Shown one piece after another: positions 16,886-25,444 of a stretch of 64,000 nt of DNA; position 1 is the first letter of the stretch, and every line of letters begins with the position of its first letter. Origin of the DNA: Alteribacter natronophilus (GTDB taxonomy: Bacteria; Bacillota; Bacilli; Bacillales; Salisediminibacteriaceae); NCBI RefSeq assembly GCF_006007885.1, contig NZ_VCRO01000001.1:682001-746000 (forward strand), in the 5' to 3' direction. Below the pieces are notes generated by a model that saw only the letters and a list, made by a program, of their open reading frames with translations, did not search any database and was not told the origin of the DNA. The position numbers were made by a program, and so were the translations under genes.

Positions 16886-16931
16886 AATTACACCTCTCTT
16901 TAAAATATTCAGGTCTGACGAGGTGTAATTA
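16885..16931 (-). promoter_or_regulatory. 12-bp inverted repeat covering the endonuclease Shine-Dalgarno
   Basis: TAATTACACCTC (minus strand 16931-16920) is perfectly complementary to GAGGTGTAATTA (16896-16885). The second arm includes the ribosome binding site GAGGTG and the A of the ATG. If transcription starts near 16926, at least ACACCTC would remain in the RNA and could pair with GAGGTGT. It could instead be a DNA operator. Confidence 0.6.
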
Positions 16932-16932
16932 C

Positions 16933-16960
16933 ATTATAGAACATTTGTTCTGGTTTGCAA
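16933..16960 (-). promoter_or_regulatory. SOS promoter of the LAGLIDADG gene
   Basis: On the minus strand TTGCAA (16960-16955), a 16-base spacer and a perfect TATAAT (16938-16933). Within the spacer lies GAAC-AAAT-GTTC (16950-16939), an exact match to the Bacillus LexA core GAAC-N4-GTTC, abutting the -10. LexA binding here would occlude the promoter until DNA damage. Confidence 0.75.
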
Positions 16961-16988
16961 ATAATATTCTGATAATTACGAATGAAAT

Positions 16989-17618
16989 CTACATTATTCT
17001 TGTATCAAATTCTCCTTTACGTTCATTCCCCCAAAATAAACTGAATAAATCACCATTCTGGGTTTTCCCCACACCTTTAGGCGTTCCGGTAAAAATAATA
17101 TCCCCGGGGCCAATCCCGAAACAGTCTCTGCATTCGGCTATGAGACTTTGAAAATCAAAGATCATATCAGATGCTTTTCCGCTTTGTACGGTATCATTAT
17201 TCTGAACCAGTGAAAATTCCGTTGTGACACATGTTTCCGTTCCTGGAAAATCCCAGAAATCCGTAAGCACTGCTGCGTTTTTGAAACCTTTTGCCCTGAG
17301 CCACGGATGCCCTTTTTCCTTAAGGTGCGTCTGTTCTTCACGAAGGGTAAAATCAATGCCCAATGCCATGGCATCCACGACTTCTTCCACAGTAAAACTG
17401 TCACCGGGTGTACGGCCGATTTTAAGCACAATTTCTGCTTCGTAGTGAATTTCTCCGCGGTCAGCAGGCAGTTCTACGGTTCCATCAGCTTTTCTCAGGC
17501 TGTGTGTCGGTTTTGAGAAAATCAGCGGCCTTTTGGGAACTTTATTGCCAAGCTCCTGTGCGTGACTGGCATAATTCCGGCCTATGCAGTAAATGTTTTT
17601 AATCTGTTCCATTTTCAA
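16989..17618 (-). CDS. Fumarylacetoacetate hydrolase family protein (acylpyruvase-like)
   Basis: A 209-residue single-domain FAH-fold enzyme, likely cleaving or decarboxylating an acylpyruvate or oxaloacetate-like compound with Mg2+. Metal ligands are in IHYEAEIVLKIG (the ExE pair) and GIDFTLRE (Asp). The YCIGRNYASHAQELGN start and GDIIFTGTPKGVGKTQNGD loop are typical of FAHD1-like short members. TTG at 17618 lies 5 bases after AAAAAGGAG; the ATG two codons later is also possible. Transcribed alone, divergent from the SDR gene. Confidence 0.9.
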   Translation of the reverse strand: MKMEQIKNIYCIGRNYASHAQELGNKVPKRPLIFSKPTHSLRKADGTVELPADRGEIHYEAEIVLKIGRTPGDSFTVEEVVDAMALGIDFTLREEQTHLKEKGHPWLRAKGFKNAAVLTDFWDFPGTETCVTTEFSLVQNNDTVQSGKASDMIFDFQSLIAECRDCFGIGPGDIIFTGTPKGVGKTQNGDLFSLFWGNERKGEFDTRIM

Positions 17619-17719
17619 TACACTCCTTTTTTTATGAGCAGTTGCACTGATCTGTTTATCAGTGGGAAATCAGGGAAATCAAGTGAAAGTATAAACAATT
17701 GATCAGAGGAGGCAGCAAT

Positions 17720-18520
17720 ATGACTATTTTTCATCCAGAAGCCCTTGCAGGTGAGCATATTGTTATTACGGGAGCTACCGGCGGCATTGGTATGGAAACG
17801 GCAAAATACGCAGCAGCCTGCGGAGCATCCGTCACCATAACCGGCCGAAATAATGAAAAACTTAAAAAGCTGAAAAAGGAACTTGAGTCCCTTCATCCTC
17901 CCGGCAAAGTGACAGCTGTTCAGTGCGACCTTACAGAGGAAAGTGATCGTCACTCACTTATAAAAAGTGCTGTTGAAAGTGCCGGTCCCATCACCGGACT
18001 TGTAAATTCAGCCGGTGTAGCAGGCGGTGCGGTAATGAAGGATCTTACAGAAGAAGAGGTGCGCTCCATCATGGAACTTAACTTCACCTCCACCCTTCTC
18101 TTAACCCAGCTTGTTTACCGGCAGATGATTGAGCTCGGGAAAGGTGTAATTGTGAATGTCTCCTCCCTCTCCGGCCTTCGGGGCACGTATGGAAACAGTG
18201 CATACAGTGCTTCTAAATTTGCACTCACCGGCTTCACACAGTCATTGGCGGTGGAAGCGATCGAACATAACATTCGTGTTAACGCGGTCTGTCCCGGGTT
18301 TGTGAATACAGAAATGGCAAGAGGTGCAATAAAGCGTAAAGCGGATCGCAATAACCGGTCCTTTGAAGAGGAAAAACAAGAGATCGAGAACAATCTTCCC
18401 TCCAGCAGGCTGACTGAACCGGGAGAAGTGGCCCATACCATCGTTTTTCTTCTTACGGATGCGGCGGAAAACGTGATCGGTGAATCCGTGAAAATCTCAG
18501 GCGGAAGTGTTATGAGGTAA
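17720..18520 (+). CDS. Short-chain dehydrogenase/reductase
   Basis: A 266-residue classical SDR using NAD(P)H. It shows the cofactor motif VITGATGGIGMETAKYA (TGxxxGIG), an Arg in TITGRNNEKL that suggests NADP preference, NSAGVAGG for the NAG position, catalytic Ser in VNVSSLSG and YSASKFALTGF with Tyr and Lys. The ATG at 17720 is chosen because AGAGGAGG (17705-17712) is 7 bases upstream. A transporter gene follows after 45 bases. Substrate unknown; it resembles FabG and 3-hydroxybutyrate dehydrogenase-like members. Confidence 0.9.
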   Translation: MTIFHPEALAGEHIVITGATGGIGMETAKYAAACGASVTITGRNNEKLKKLKKELESLHPPGKVTAVQCDLTEESDRHSLIKSAVESAGPITGLVNSAGVAGGAVMKDLTEEEVRSIMELNFTSTLLLTQLVYRQMIELGKGVIVNVSSLSGLRGTYGNSAYSASKFALTGFTQSLAVEAIEHNIRVNAVCPGFVNTEMARGAIKRKADRNNRSFEEEKQEIENNLPSSRLTEPGEVAHTIVFLLTDAAENVIGESVKISGGSVMR

Positions 18521-18565
18521 AACGTTCTCATACACTTGCCTTAAAACAATGAAACGGGTGATCGA

Positions 18566-19453
18566 ATGGGGCTTGTCCTGGCTTTCCTCTCTGCCCTTTG
18601 CTTTTCGGTTACAAATATCGTGCTGAAAAAGGGGATGCAGAAATCAGCTCATAACGGTCTCTGGACAATTACCTTTGTTAATACTGCGATTCTTGCTTCT
18701 GCACTGCTGATTATGGCATTTTTTAAAGGATGGCCGGACGTAAACCGGCAGGGAATTATTCTTTTTGCTGCGGCAGGATTTTTGATCAACATGGTGGGCC
18801 GGCCTCTTCTCTACGCGAGTATCAGAATGAACGGATCCTCCAAAGCGGTGGCCATCAAAAACGCTGCGCCGGTTTTTACGGTCCTGTTTGCTGTTACAAT
18901 AATCGGAGAACAGATTACGCCCGGTCCCTGGACAGGAATCGGGCTTATTTTTGCAGGCCTTTTCATTCTGGCAGTACAGCTGTTCAGAGAAGATCCGGAA
19001 ACGGCACGAAGAACAGGTTACGTACTTGCCCTGTTTTCCGCCGTAAGCTACGGGATTGGCCAGGCACTTACAAAAGAAGCAATGAACGTTCTTTATGAAC
19101 CCATTCTTGGTGTATTTCTTGGGGTTTTAATTTCGTTTGTTTTACTTACGGTAGTTGAAATATTTAAAGTGCATGATTCTGTTTCTTTGTTTTTAAAGTT
19201 TCATTTCAGAAGTACTCACTTTATCTGGGCAGGAGTTCTTACAAGCTTTGCCCTGCTGTTCTTTTATCTTGCTGTGTCTTTAACGTATGTAAGCTACGCT
19301 GTGGCGATCCTTGCTGCAGACCCGGTACTGACCGTTATTTTTGCAAGAATACTCCTGAAAAAGGAGGAAGCGGTGACTCCCCTTACGATCCTCACTGCCA
19401 TCCTTGTGTTTGCCGGGGCGGGAACGCTTGCTCTTTTCAGCGTCCTGCCCTGA
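18566..19453 (+). CDS. EamA/DMT family transporter
   Basis: A 295-residue membrane protein with about ten hydrophobic helices and the two tandem EamA repeats of drug/metabolite transporters. Landmarks: the first helix MGLVLAFLSALCFSVTNIVL, KNAAPVFTVLFAVTIIGEQI near the end of repeat 1, and the equivalent ILAADPVLTVIFARILLKKE in repeat 2. The ribosome binding site is weak, consistent with translation following the SDR gene 45 bases upstream. Its 3' end overlaps the convergent phosphatase gene by 17 bases. Substrate unknown. Confidence 0.85.
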   Translation: MGLVLAFLSALCFSVTNIVLKKGMQKSAHNGLWTITFVNTAILASALLIMAFFKGWPDVNRQGIILFAAAGFLINMVGRPLLYASIRMNGSSKAVAIKNAAPVFTVLFAVTIIGEQITPGPWTGIGLIFAGLFILAVQLFREDPETARRTGYVLALFSAVSYGIGQALTKEAMNVLYEPILGVFLGVLISFVLLTVVEIFKVHDSVSLFLKFHFRSTHFIWAGVLTSFALLFFYLAVSLTYVSYAVAILAADPVLTVIFARILLKKEEAVTPLTILTAILVFAGAGTLALFSVLP

Positions 19454-20189
19454 TTGCCAGATCAATCGCCTGGGCCACCCCGTGTTCGAGGTTGCTTGAA
19501 GTTACGAAATCTGCATGTTCCTTTACAAAATCCTGTGCATTACCCATTGCCACACCGATCCCGGCCTCTTTAATCATGGCCAGGTCGTTAAGGCTGTCCC
19601 CTACCGCCATAACTTCGTCCATTGTTATTCCAAGACGGTTGCAGACTTTTTTCAGGGCTGCAGCTTTGTTGATCCCCGCTGCGTTTATTTCAAGATTTTT
19701 CAAACTGGAGTTACTGATCTCAAGCCCCTCTTTACCAGAAAGAACCGCCCGGATCTTTTCGCGGACCTCATCGTCCTCCACATCAAAGCCGAACTTCATC
19801 CACTCGTACTCGTCCAGTTTTTCAGGCAGCTCTGCATTCCACACTTTATCAACAGATGCAGCCCAGAAGTGGGTTTTGTGCTCGTCAGTGAGGTCCCTCA
19901 TGAGCTCCATAAACTCGACATCCAGGAGCTGTCTGTCCACGAGACTCCCGTCTGTATGCCATACTTCACTTCCGTTTACAGTGACAAGGTAGGATTTCAA
20001 CCCCAGGTCTTCTGCATATTTCCCTGCTGTCAGCATCATCCTGCCGGTGCTGAGCACGACTTCAATTCCATGTTCATGGGCACGTTTAATTGACTCGGCG
20101 TTCTCAGGTGAAACGTCCATATTACTCCCAAGAAGCGTTCCATCCATATCGAGTGCGATCAGTTTTATTTTCTTTTCGGGAAACATCAT
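19437..20189 (-). CDS. Cof-type HAD hydrolase
   Basis: A 250-residue HAD-superfamily phosphatase, probably acting on sugar phosphates or a flavin/nucleotide phosphate. Motif I is ALDMDGTLLGSN (nucleophile Asp), motif II VVLSTGRMM, motif III the Lys in INKAAALKKV, motif IV AVGDSLNDLAMIKEAGIGVAMGNA. The type IIB cap lies between. It ends with VKEHADFVTSSNLEHGVAQAI. AAAAGGA lies 11 bases before the first of two adjacent ATGs. A remnant of another Cof-type gene is found near 40.2 kb. Confidence 0.9.
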   Translation of the reverse strand: MMFPEKKIKLIALDMDGTLLGSNMDVSPENAESIKRAHEHGIEVVLSTGRMMLTAGKYAEDLGLKSYLVTVNGSEVWHTDGSLVDRQLLDVEFMELMRDLTDEHKTHFWAASVDKVWNAELPEKLDEYEWMKFGFDVEDDEVREKIRAVLSGKEGLEISNSSLKNLEINAAGINKAAALKKVCNRLGITMDEVMAVGDSLNDLAMIKEAGIGVAMGNAQDFVKEHADFVTSSNLEHGVAQAIDLAIRAGR

Positions 20190-20379
20190 GTTGTCATCAT
20201 TCCTTTTCAGATCTTATCTTTGTTAAAAATACTCTGTACGGTTTCTGCATGCACTGGTTCATACCAGTGTTTCCCTTCTACTGTACACGAACCGTTAAAA
20301 AAAATGAAATGATTCAATGTAAATGAACATAGTTATCTTCTATACCGGCCTTATCCTGCCCGGAAGGAGTGGACTGCCG

Positions 20380-21123
20380 ATGATCCGGATAAACGGACAG
20401 CGGCTGCAGATCGAAACCCTGAACCTCAGCAGCCTGAGTCCCGAACAGCAGCGGATTCTGAAACTGATGGACGGCTACCGAGACGTTTTTGATTATGCTT
20501 CTCTCCACGAGCTCTACTTCGAGCTTTATCTGCGTGTGCATATCATTAGAGCTTCTTACTTTCTGAATGAAAGCGGTGCTTCTTTTGCCACCTTCACCAC
20601 TTCATACTGTAACGACTATCTCTGGTACCGGACCGGCCGCGGCGGTTTTTATCTCCGGCCCGGTGTACCGACGCATGTGGGCATAAACGATATCTTTAAC
20701 AACGGTACGCTCTATGCGTTCGAGTGCGCGGTAGCCATTGTAATCGTCTTTTACAAAGCTGTCCTCGATGCACTCGGTCCCGCTGTGTTTAACAGGCTGT
20801 TTCCCCATGTTTATCTGTTCTCATGGGAAGCTGACAGTAACCTCGGTATGCATGCCCATGTCAGCACCGATTACATCCCTGGTGACTGCGTGTACTTTGA
20901 TAACCCCGACTTTAACAGGGCAACACCTGAATGGCGGGGGGAAAATGCAATCCTTATGAACGGTGATATGTACTTCGGACACGGAATAGGAATCGTTGAG
21001 GCAAGCACCATTATCGGATTTCTGAATGAAAAACGCTTCCCCGGTTCACGCCGTTCCGCATTCCTGAACAACTTTATTGTAAGACCTCATTTCAGATACC
21101 TGAGTCAGTTTTACAGATCCTGA
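20380..21123 (+). CDS. tgl: Protein-glutamine gamma-glutamyltransferase (spore coat transglutaminase)
   Basis: Tgl cross-links coat proteins such as GerQ through epsilon-(gamma-glutamyl)lysine bonds in the maturing spore. With the ATG at 20380 (GAAGGAG 10 bases upstream) the catalytic cysteine falls at Cys116 in LYAFECAVAIVIVFY, the same number as in B. subtilis Tgl. The partner residues fall in WRGENAILM (Glu188) and DMYFGHGIGI (His201), one off the B. subtilis numbers. This alignment decides the start against the 19-codon upstream extension. Length 247 versus 245 in B. subtilis. Presence implies endospore formation. I could not find a convincing sigma-K promoter. Confidence 0.93.
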   Translation: MIRINGQRLQIETLNLSSLSPEQQRILKLMDGYRDVFDYASLHELYFELYLRVHIIRASYFLNESGASFATFTTSYCNDYLWYRTGRGGFYLRPGVPTHVGINDIFNNGTLYAFECAVAIVIVFYKAVLDALGPAVFNRLFPHVYLFSWEADSNLGMHAHVSTDYIPGDCVYFDNPDFNRATPEWRGENAILMNGDMYFGHGIGIVEASTIIGFLNEKRFPGSRRSAFLNNFIVRPHFRYLSQFYRS

Positions 21124-21134
21124 AATCCAAAGAA

Positions 21135-21180
21135 GGCCGGCTGCGCGGATGAGTGATCCCCGCAGCCGGCTCATTTTTTT
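21135..21180 (+). terminator. Terminator of tgl
   Basis: GCCGGCTGCG (21136-21145) pairs with CGCAGCCGGC (21161-21170), then TCATTTTTTT. Confidence 0.88.
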
Positions 21181-21298
21181 CCCGGAATTCTCCTTTATAA
21201 TCCCGCTTTCCCCCTTGTCATTACCCTGCAGATGGTTATAGTTACGCTTTCATTTATGCTATAGTAGTAAATGAAATTAAACCTTGGAGTGGATGCCA

Positions 21299-21559
21299 TT
21301 GTTTACTGTAGGAGATATTGTGTATGTAAATAAGCAGGGCCGCAGCAGTTACGTGGGTAAAGGAAATGTTACTGCTGTCTGCAGGACCCTTACTGAACTG
21401 CACGAATACTTTCAGGAAGAGCATCCGTTTTATGATACGTATGTTTCCTGGATAAAAAAGGAAAAGTCTGTTTACATTGTGGAACTTGAAAGCAGCATTG
21501 GAAAAGCCGGCTTTTTAGAGGAGGAGCTTACTCACGAACTGATCGGCTCCTCCCTCTGA
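21299..21559 (+). CDS. Small conserved-looking protein, unknown function
   Basis: About 86 residues from a TTG at 21299, placed 9 bases after GGAG (21286-21289); ATG 21293 is only 3 bases after that site and would also be in frame. The start FTVGDIVYVNKQGRSSYVGKG looks like a short SH3/KOW-type beta-barrel, followed by an acidic, aromatic-rich half (YFQEEHPFYDTYVSWIKKEK). I do not recognise a family. A TATAGT at about 21260 may be its -10. Its end meets the convergent HPr-like gene with no gap. Confidence 0.6.
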   Translation: MFTVGDIVYVNKQGRSSYVGKGNVTAVCRTLTELHEYFQEEHPFYDTYVSWIKKEKSVYIVELESSIGKAGFLEEELTHELIGSSL

Positions 21560-21820
21560 TCATTGTTCTGTTTTCTCCACCAGCACACTCAGCGTCCTTA
21601 CCGCCTCTTCGGCATCCGGCCCTTCTGCACTGATGGAAAGGATCTGTCCGGAGGCTGTGGTGAAAAACAGGTTCATTACGCCCAGCACACTTTTCAGGTT
21701 ATAGCTTTTTTCCCCGTTAAGAATATAAAGCTCACTCTCAAACCGGCTGGTGGCATGAATCATCGTAAGAATTTTCTGGACGGAGAAACGGTGGTCCTTT
21801 CTAAACGTACAGGTAATCAT
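21560..21820 (-). CDS. HPr-like protein lacking the phospho-histidine
   Basis: An 86-residue protein aligning with HPr/Crh of the phosphotransferase system. The regulatory serine region is kept (YNLKSVLGVMNLFF, Ser44, matching HPr Ser46) as is the C-terminal ISAEGPDAEEAVRTL. The His15 region of HPr (GIHARPA) is replaced by RFSVQK, so phosphotransfer from enzyme I is unlikely. Crh of B. subtilis also lacks His15 but keeps QARPA; this protein is more divergent. A regulatory or non-PTS role is inference. AAAGGAGG precedes the ATG by 10 bases. Confidence 0.75.
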   Translation of the reverse strand: MITCTFRKDHRFSVQKILTMIHATSRFESELYILNGEKSYNLKSVLGVMNLFFTTASGQILSISAEGPDAEEAVRTLSVLVEKTEQ

Positions 21821-21934
21821 CTTCGATTTTCCTCCTTTTCACACAGCTCCTGTTCCTCACTCTACCAGAAATGGCACAGGGGCTATCAGCATCCGTAAGA
21901 TAATGTAACAGACTATTTACTGGAGGGTTCCTTT

Positions 21935-22321
21935 GTGACTGATTCCAACTACGCTCCTGGTACGGTTGTTACCGGAGTATACAAAACAGGCAAGTATATT
22001 GGGGAAATTACCGATATTAAGAAAGACAGATATGTGGTTAAAGTTATGGCGGTACTCAAACACCCGAAGCAGGGTGACCTTCACAGCCCGAAACAGACGG
22101 ATGTGCCTCTTTTTCATGAGCGCAGGGCTCTTGGTGAACGGGAAAAAACGAATGTCCCTGCTTCTCTGGTAAAACCGTACGAGGGAACTGTACCTGATTA
22201 CAGAAGTTCACTGAAAGAAGCCCTTGAAAAAGAAAAAGCCGCTCTCCAAAACGATCAGAGTGACTGGGCAAAAATGGCACTGGACAGAATCAATAACCTT
22301 GAAGAAGATTATTTCAGCTGA
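21935..22321 (+). CDS. kapB: Kinase-associated protein KapB
   Basis: A 128-residue protein matching B. subtilis KapB, a small SH3-like-fold protein needed for the KinB route into the sporulation phosphorelay. Matching blocks: VTGVYKTGKYIGEIT, VVKVMAVLKHPKQGDLH, PKQTDVPLFHERRALGERE and VKPYEGTVPDYRSSLKEALE. GTG 21935 has TGGAGGG 7 bases upstream. No kinB or kapD is adjacent here, whereas B. subtilis has kinB-kapB-kapD. Older literature calls it a lipoprotein, but no lipobox is seen here. Confidence 0.9.
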   Translation: MTDSNYAPGTVVTGVYKTGKYIGEITDIKKDRYVVKVMAVLKHPKQGDLHSPKQTDVPLFHERRALGEREKTNVPASLVKPYEGTVPDYRSSLKEALEKEKAALQNDQSDWAKMALDRINNLEEDYFS

Positions 22322-22342
22322 CCTTGTCATGTATAAATGCAG

Positions 22343-22376
22343 CACCCGCCGGGATCAGAACACCGGCGGGTGTTTT
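22343..22376 (+). terminator. Terminator of kapB
   Basis: CACCCGCCGG (22343-22352) pairs perfectly with CCGGCGGGTG (22363-22372), then TTTT. Confidence 0.85.
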
Positions 22377-22413
22377 CCTGTGCAGCTGATATATTAACTT
22401 TCCTGCCTGAATG

Positions 22414-23466
22414 TCAGTCGATTACAGTAACTGCTACATCCCTGCGTCCAAATGCGAGAGCATCACTTCTGTCTGGCATAAAGATATCAATTCTGTTGCC
22501 CTTTATAGCTCCGCCTATGTCGGCAGCGAGGAACGTTCCATACCCTTCAACGTGAACCTGCGAACCGAGCGGAATAACAGACGGGTCTACGGCAATTACC
22601 TTTTTATCGGGGTTGCTTCTCAGATCAAGGCCGGTAAAGGTGATCCCTGAACATCCGTTACAGTAGGCCGTGTAAGCAGTTGCTTCTACAGTGAACGTTC
22701 TGCCTTCGGGCTCTGATGCTGAGCCACTGCGTGAGGTGGATTCAGACGCCGATTCAGAATCCGACCCGGACGCGGAGGCAGGCTCACTTACCGAATCGGT
22801 ACTGCTGTTTTCCCCGCTGTCACTGCTCGCGGAAGATCTGGATGAGGAAGGTGTGCTTTCCTCATCTGCTGACGATTCAGACCCATTTGATTCCTCTTCC
22901 GTTGTACCTGCTGATTCAGATCCTGATGATGCGGATGCTACAGCTGTCTCCTGAGCCCCCTGAAGCCGTCCATGTATTTTTCCATAAGTCTGCGGACCAG
23001 CGAGACCGTCTGTAAGAATGCCTTGCTCCCGCTGAAAATCAGTTATCGACCGGTGAGTTACCGGGCCAAAAACACCATCAAGCTTACCGTTATAATAGCC
23101 CAGCTGCTTAAGATCCTCCTGAAGTGCCAGAACAGCATCACCTCTGTCGCCCTGACGGAGTACCTGAAGCGCCCCAAGCGTCTGCGGGCCTGCAACGCCA
23201 TCAACCTTTATGGAAGCGTCACCCTGAAACGCTTTTACCGCTTCGGCAGTTGTTTTATCGAAAACACCATTCACTTCTTCTATGTATCCCCGTTTATTCA
23301 GCAGCTCCTGAAGGTATGCTGTCTCCTCGTTTTCCACTCCCTGTTTTAAAAGATTGTCACCCAGTACATTCGAAGCATCAGCCTGATGCGGGCCGGCAAT
23401 CATAAAGATGGAAAAAGCTGCAAAAAGACAGACAAACCACTTTGTCCTCAGTCTGTTTAATGTCAT
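22414..23466 (-). CDS. Secreted cell-wall protein with two peptidoglycan-binding domains and a 3D domain
   Basis: A 350-residue exported protein. A signal peptide (about 1-31, ending ADAS) is followed by two PG_binding_1 repeats (VDGVAGPQTLGALQVL and TDGLAGPQTYGKIHG), a long Ser/Glu-rich linker (about 175-255), and a C-terminal 3D domain of the YuiC/YocH group. The 3D block carries the conserved Asp residues in AADIGGAIKGNRIDIFM and the upstream VEATAYTAYCNGCSG. Such proteins act as muralytic transglycosylase-like enzymes in wall turnover. AAGGAGG lies 10 bases before ATG. The two Cys in YCNGCSG might bind metal or form a disulfide. Confidence 0.88.
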   Translation of the reverse strand: MTLNRLRTKWFVCLFAAFSIFMIAGPHQADASNVLGDNLLKQGVENEETAYLQELLNKRGYIEEVNGVFDKTTAEAVKAFQGDASIKVDGVAGPQTLGALQVLRQGDRGDAVLALQEDLKQLGYYNGKLDGVFGPVTHRSITDFQREQGILTDGLAGPQTYGKIHGRLQGAQETAVASASSGSESAGTTEEESNGSESSADEESTPSSSRSSASSDSGENSSTDSVSEPASASGSDSESASESTSRSGSASEPEGRTFTVEATAYTAYCNGCSGITFTGLDLRSNPDKKVIAVDPSVIPLGSQVHVEGYGTFLAADIGGAIKGNRIDIFMPDRSDALAFGRRDVAVTVID

Positions 23467-23689
23467 ACCTGAATCGCCTCCTTGAAGTGTATGACATTAC
23501 AATATAATAATTTTCAGAATAATAGAATTGTAATCCGGCGAGTTTAATGGTATTGAAATATGACTGTAACCGCCCTGATAAAAGGATTGGTACTTTCCTT
23601 AAATCTCCCGTTATTGTGCATATTATCGCCAAAATAAAACTTTTTCAGAAAAGTAAAGATGTGATAATTGACGTTTTATGTCTGTTCAT

Positions 23690-23720
23690 AAAAAGAACCC
23701 CCGGTTTCCGCCGGAAGTTC
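23690..23720 (-). terminator. Terminator of the gene at 23737-24066
   Basis: On the minus strand GAACTTCCGG pairs with CCGGGGGTTC (two G-U pairs), followed by five T residues. Confidence 0.75.
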
Positions 23721-23736
23721 GTGTATATTCCTGTCT

Positions 23737-24066
23737 TTAATCATCGAGTGCGCCGATTTCCTCTATCGCCTTTTTTGTCTTTGGAGTTCCGAGCTGATAG
23801 AGCTTTCTGAAGATGTCTGTCAGTTCATCCCGGTACTCTCTTCGGTCATGGTCGGCAAACTCATCCTGGTAGTGATGAAATGAAAGCAGACTCTGTTCAT
23901 CGGAGTCGTGGGCCTGTGCATGCTGCAGCGCATCCTGAAGCTCTGTGATCTCCTCCTCTGTTGCCTCGATTTCATATTCATAACCGTTGGAGCCGTCTGC
24001 AATACTGACATCACTGATAAAGTCCATACTGATTGGATTGAGCTGAATATAGTACTTTTTTTTCAT
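23737..24066 (-). CDS. Acidic 109-residue protein, unknown function
   Basis: Starts MKKKYYIQLNPISMDFISD with AGGAGG 8 bases upstream. Strongly acidic (EATEEEITELQDALQ) and His/Asp-rich in the middle (HAQAHDSDEQSLLSFHHYQD), with a C-terminal helix LTDIFRKLYQLGTPKTKKAIEEIG. No membrane segment or signal. I do not recognise the family; the composition and strong start and terminator support a real cytosolic protein. It is a single-gene unit. Confidence 0.75.
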   Translation of the reverse strand: MKKKYYIQLNPISMDFISDVSIADGSNGYEYEIEATEEEITELQDALQHAQAHDSDEQSLLSFHHYQDEFADHDRREYRDELTDIFRKLYQLGTPKTKKAIEEIGALDD

Positions 24067-24334
24067 CCTAAACCCTCCTGTAGTGTGTGCCTTTCCGCAT
24101 ATTTTCTGCTGTTTTTCAAATAATACACATAACCTGAAAGACTGGAGTGATTCGTGGTGACCTGTCCAGCAGAAAACAGACCGGGATAGCAGCCGGAGAA
24201 CCTTTCAGCTTTTGCTGGATGATTTTCATCAGTCGGATGATTTTCACATGATTCAGTATAAGGCTGGAGCAGTATCCTGATGTTAACGTGACCGTGAATG
24301 TTACCGCCAAAATCACTCATGGAGGAGTCGTGGA
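24067..24334. other. Intergenic region without a recognisable gene
   Basis: 268 bases between the acidic-protein gene and the terminator of the oxidoreductase gene. It must hold the promoter of the acidic-protein gene on the minus strand, but I see no convincing -35/-10 pair. No reading frame here has a ribosome binding site. Confidence 0.5.
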
Positions 24335-24373
24335 ATAAAAAAGCTGACACAGCCCCGTGGGCCATGACAGCTT
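24335..24373 (-). terminator. Terminator of the luciferase-like oxidoreductase gene
   Basis: On the minus strand AAGCTGTCATGGCCC pairs with GGGCTGTGTCAGCTT around an ACG loop, followed by a T-run. Confidence 0.85.
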
Positions 24374-24375
24374 CT

Positions 24376-25377
24376 TCATTTATTGCGGAAAATGTCACTG
24401 GTGATTCTGTAGGAGTTCAGCCTGGCCTCGTGATCATAGACCTGGGCGACGATCATTACTTCATCGCTGTTTGTTTCCTTAACGAAGGAATGAAGTTTCT
24501 GTCTAACTGTGTCCCTGCTTCCGTAAATAGAAGATGCCAGCTGACGGTCCAGGGCCGCTTTTTCATGAGGCATCATAAGGGATTCTATATCATACCGGGG
24601 CGGCTTAAGCTTACCTGGTGTCCCTCTGACAAGCTCCAGAAACTGCTGTTTCTGAGAAGAGGCGAGATACTCGGCCTCTTCGTCAGTTTCGGCCGCAATT
24701 ACATTAACCCCTGTTACAGTATAGGGCGCATCCAGCACACCAGGTTCAAAGCTGCTTCTGTAAAGCTCAAGTGCATCAAGGGTATGTTCGGGATTAAAAT
24801 GACTGGCAAAGGCAAATGGAAGACCAAGCTTAGCTGCAAGCCGGGCACTGTACCCGCTGGACCCCAGAAGCCAGATTGGTATATCGAGTCCCCCTCCAGG
24901 AACGGCTTTTACCTTTTTTCCGTCCGGGTTTTCAAAGTATCCTCTCAGTTCCTCTACAAGGCTTTCAAAATCAGCCCCTCCACGCTCATCTCTCCTCAGG
25001 GCCCTCCCTGTCTGAAAATCCGTGCCGGGAGCACGTCCGAGACCGAGATCGATTCTGCCCGGAAAAAGTGATTCCAGGGTGCCAAACTGTTCCGCAATTA
25101 CAAGCGGGGCATGGTTTGGAAGCATAATGCCGCCTGAACCGACACGGATGGTCTCTGTGCCCCCGGCAATATGCCCTATAACAACGCTCGTTGCTGAACT
25201 TGCTATTCCGGGCATATTGTGGTGCTCGGCAAGCCAGTAACGGCTGTATCCCCATTTTTCTGCATGACGGGCGAGGTCGAGTGAATTTCTGAATGACAGG
25301 GAGGTTTCCTCCCCTTCAAGTACCGGAGCAAGGTCCAGTACAGAGTATGCTGTTTCTGACAGAGACGAATGAGACAT
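24376..25377 (-). CDS. LLM class flavin-dependent oxidoreductase
   Basis: A 333-residue bacterial-luciferase-like monooxygenase of the MsnO8/YceB type, using reduced FMN. Diagnostic segments: [13 protein letters not shown] at the start, [46 protein letters not shown] split around residue 85, [16 protein letters not shown], and [29 protein letters not shown] precedes ATG 25377 by 9 bases. The native substrate is unknown. The stop falls next to a strong terminator. Confidence 0.9.
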   Translation of the reverse strand: MSHSSLSETAYSVLDLAPVLEGEETSLSFRNSLDLARHAEKWGYSRYWLAEHHNMPGIASSATSVVIGHIAGGTETIRVGSGGIMLPNHAPLVIAEQFGTLESLFPGRIDLGLGRAPGTDFQTGRALRRDERGGADFESLVEELRGYFENPDGKKVKAVPGGGLDIPIWLLGSSGYSARLAAKLGLPFAFASHFNPEHTLDALELYRSSFEPGVLDAPYTVTGVNVIAAETDEEAEYLASSQKQQFLELVRGTPGKLKPPRYDIESLMMPHEKAALDRQLASSIYGSRDTVRQKLHSFVKETNSDEVMIVAQVYDHEARLNSYRITSDIFRNK

Positions 25378-25444
25378 TACATGTGACCTCCGTATAAATA
25401 GGATTTTTCTTTACAGGGTAGTATAACTTTCCCGGTCCGGTGGA

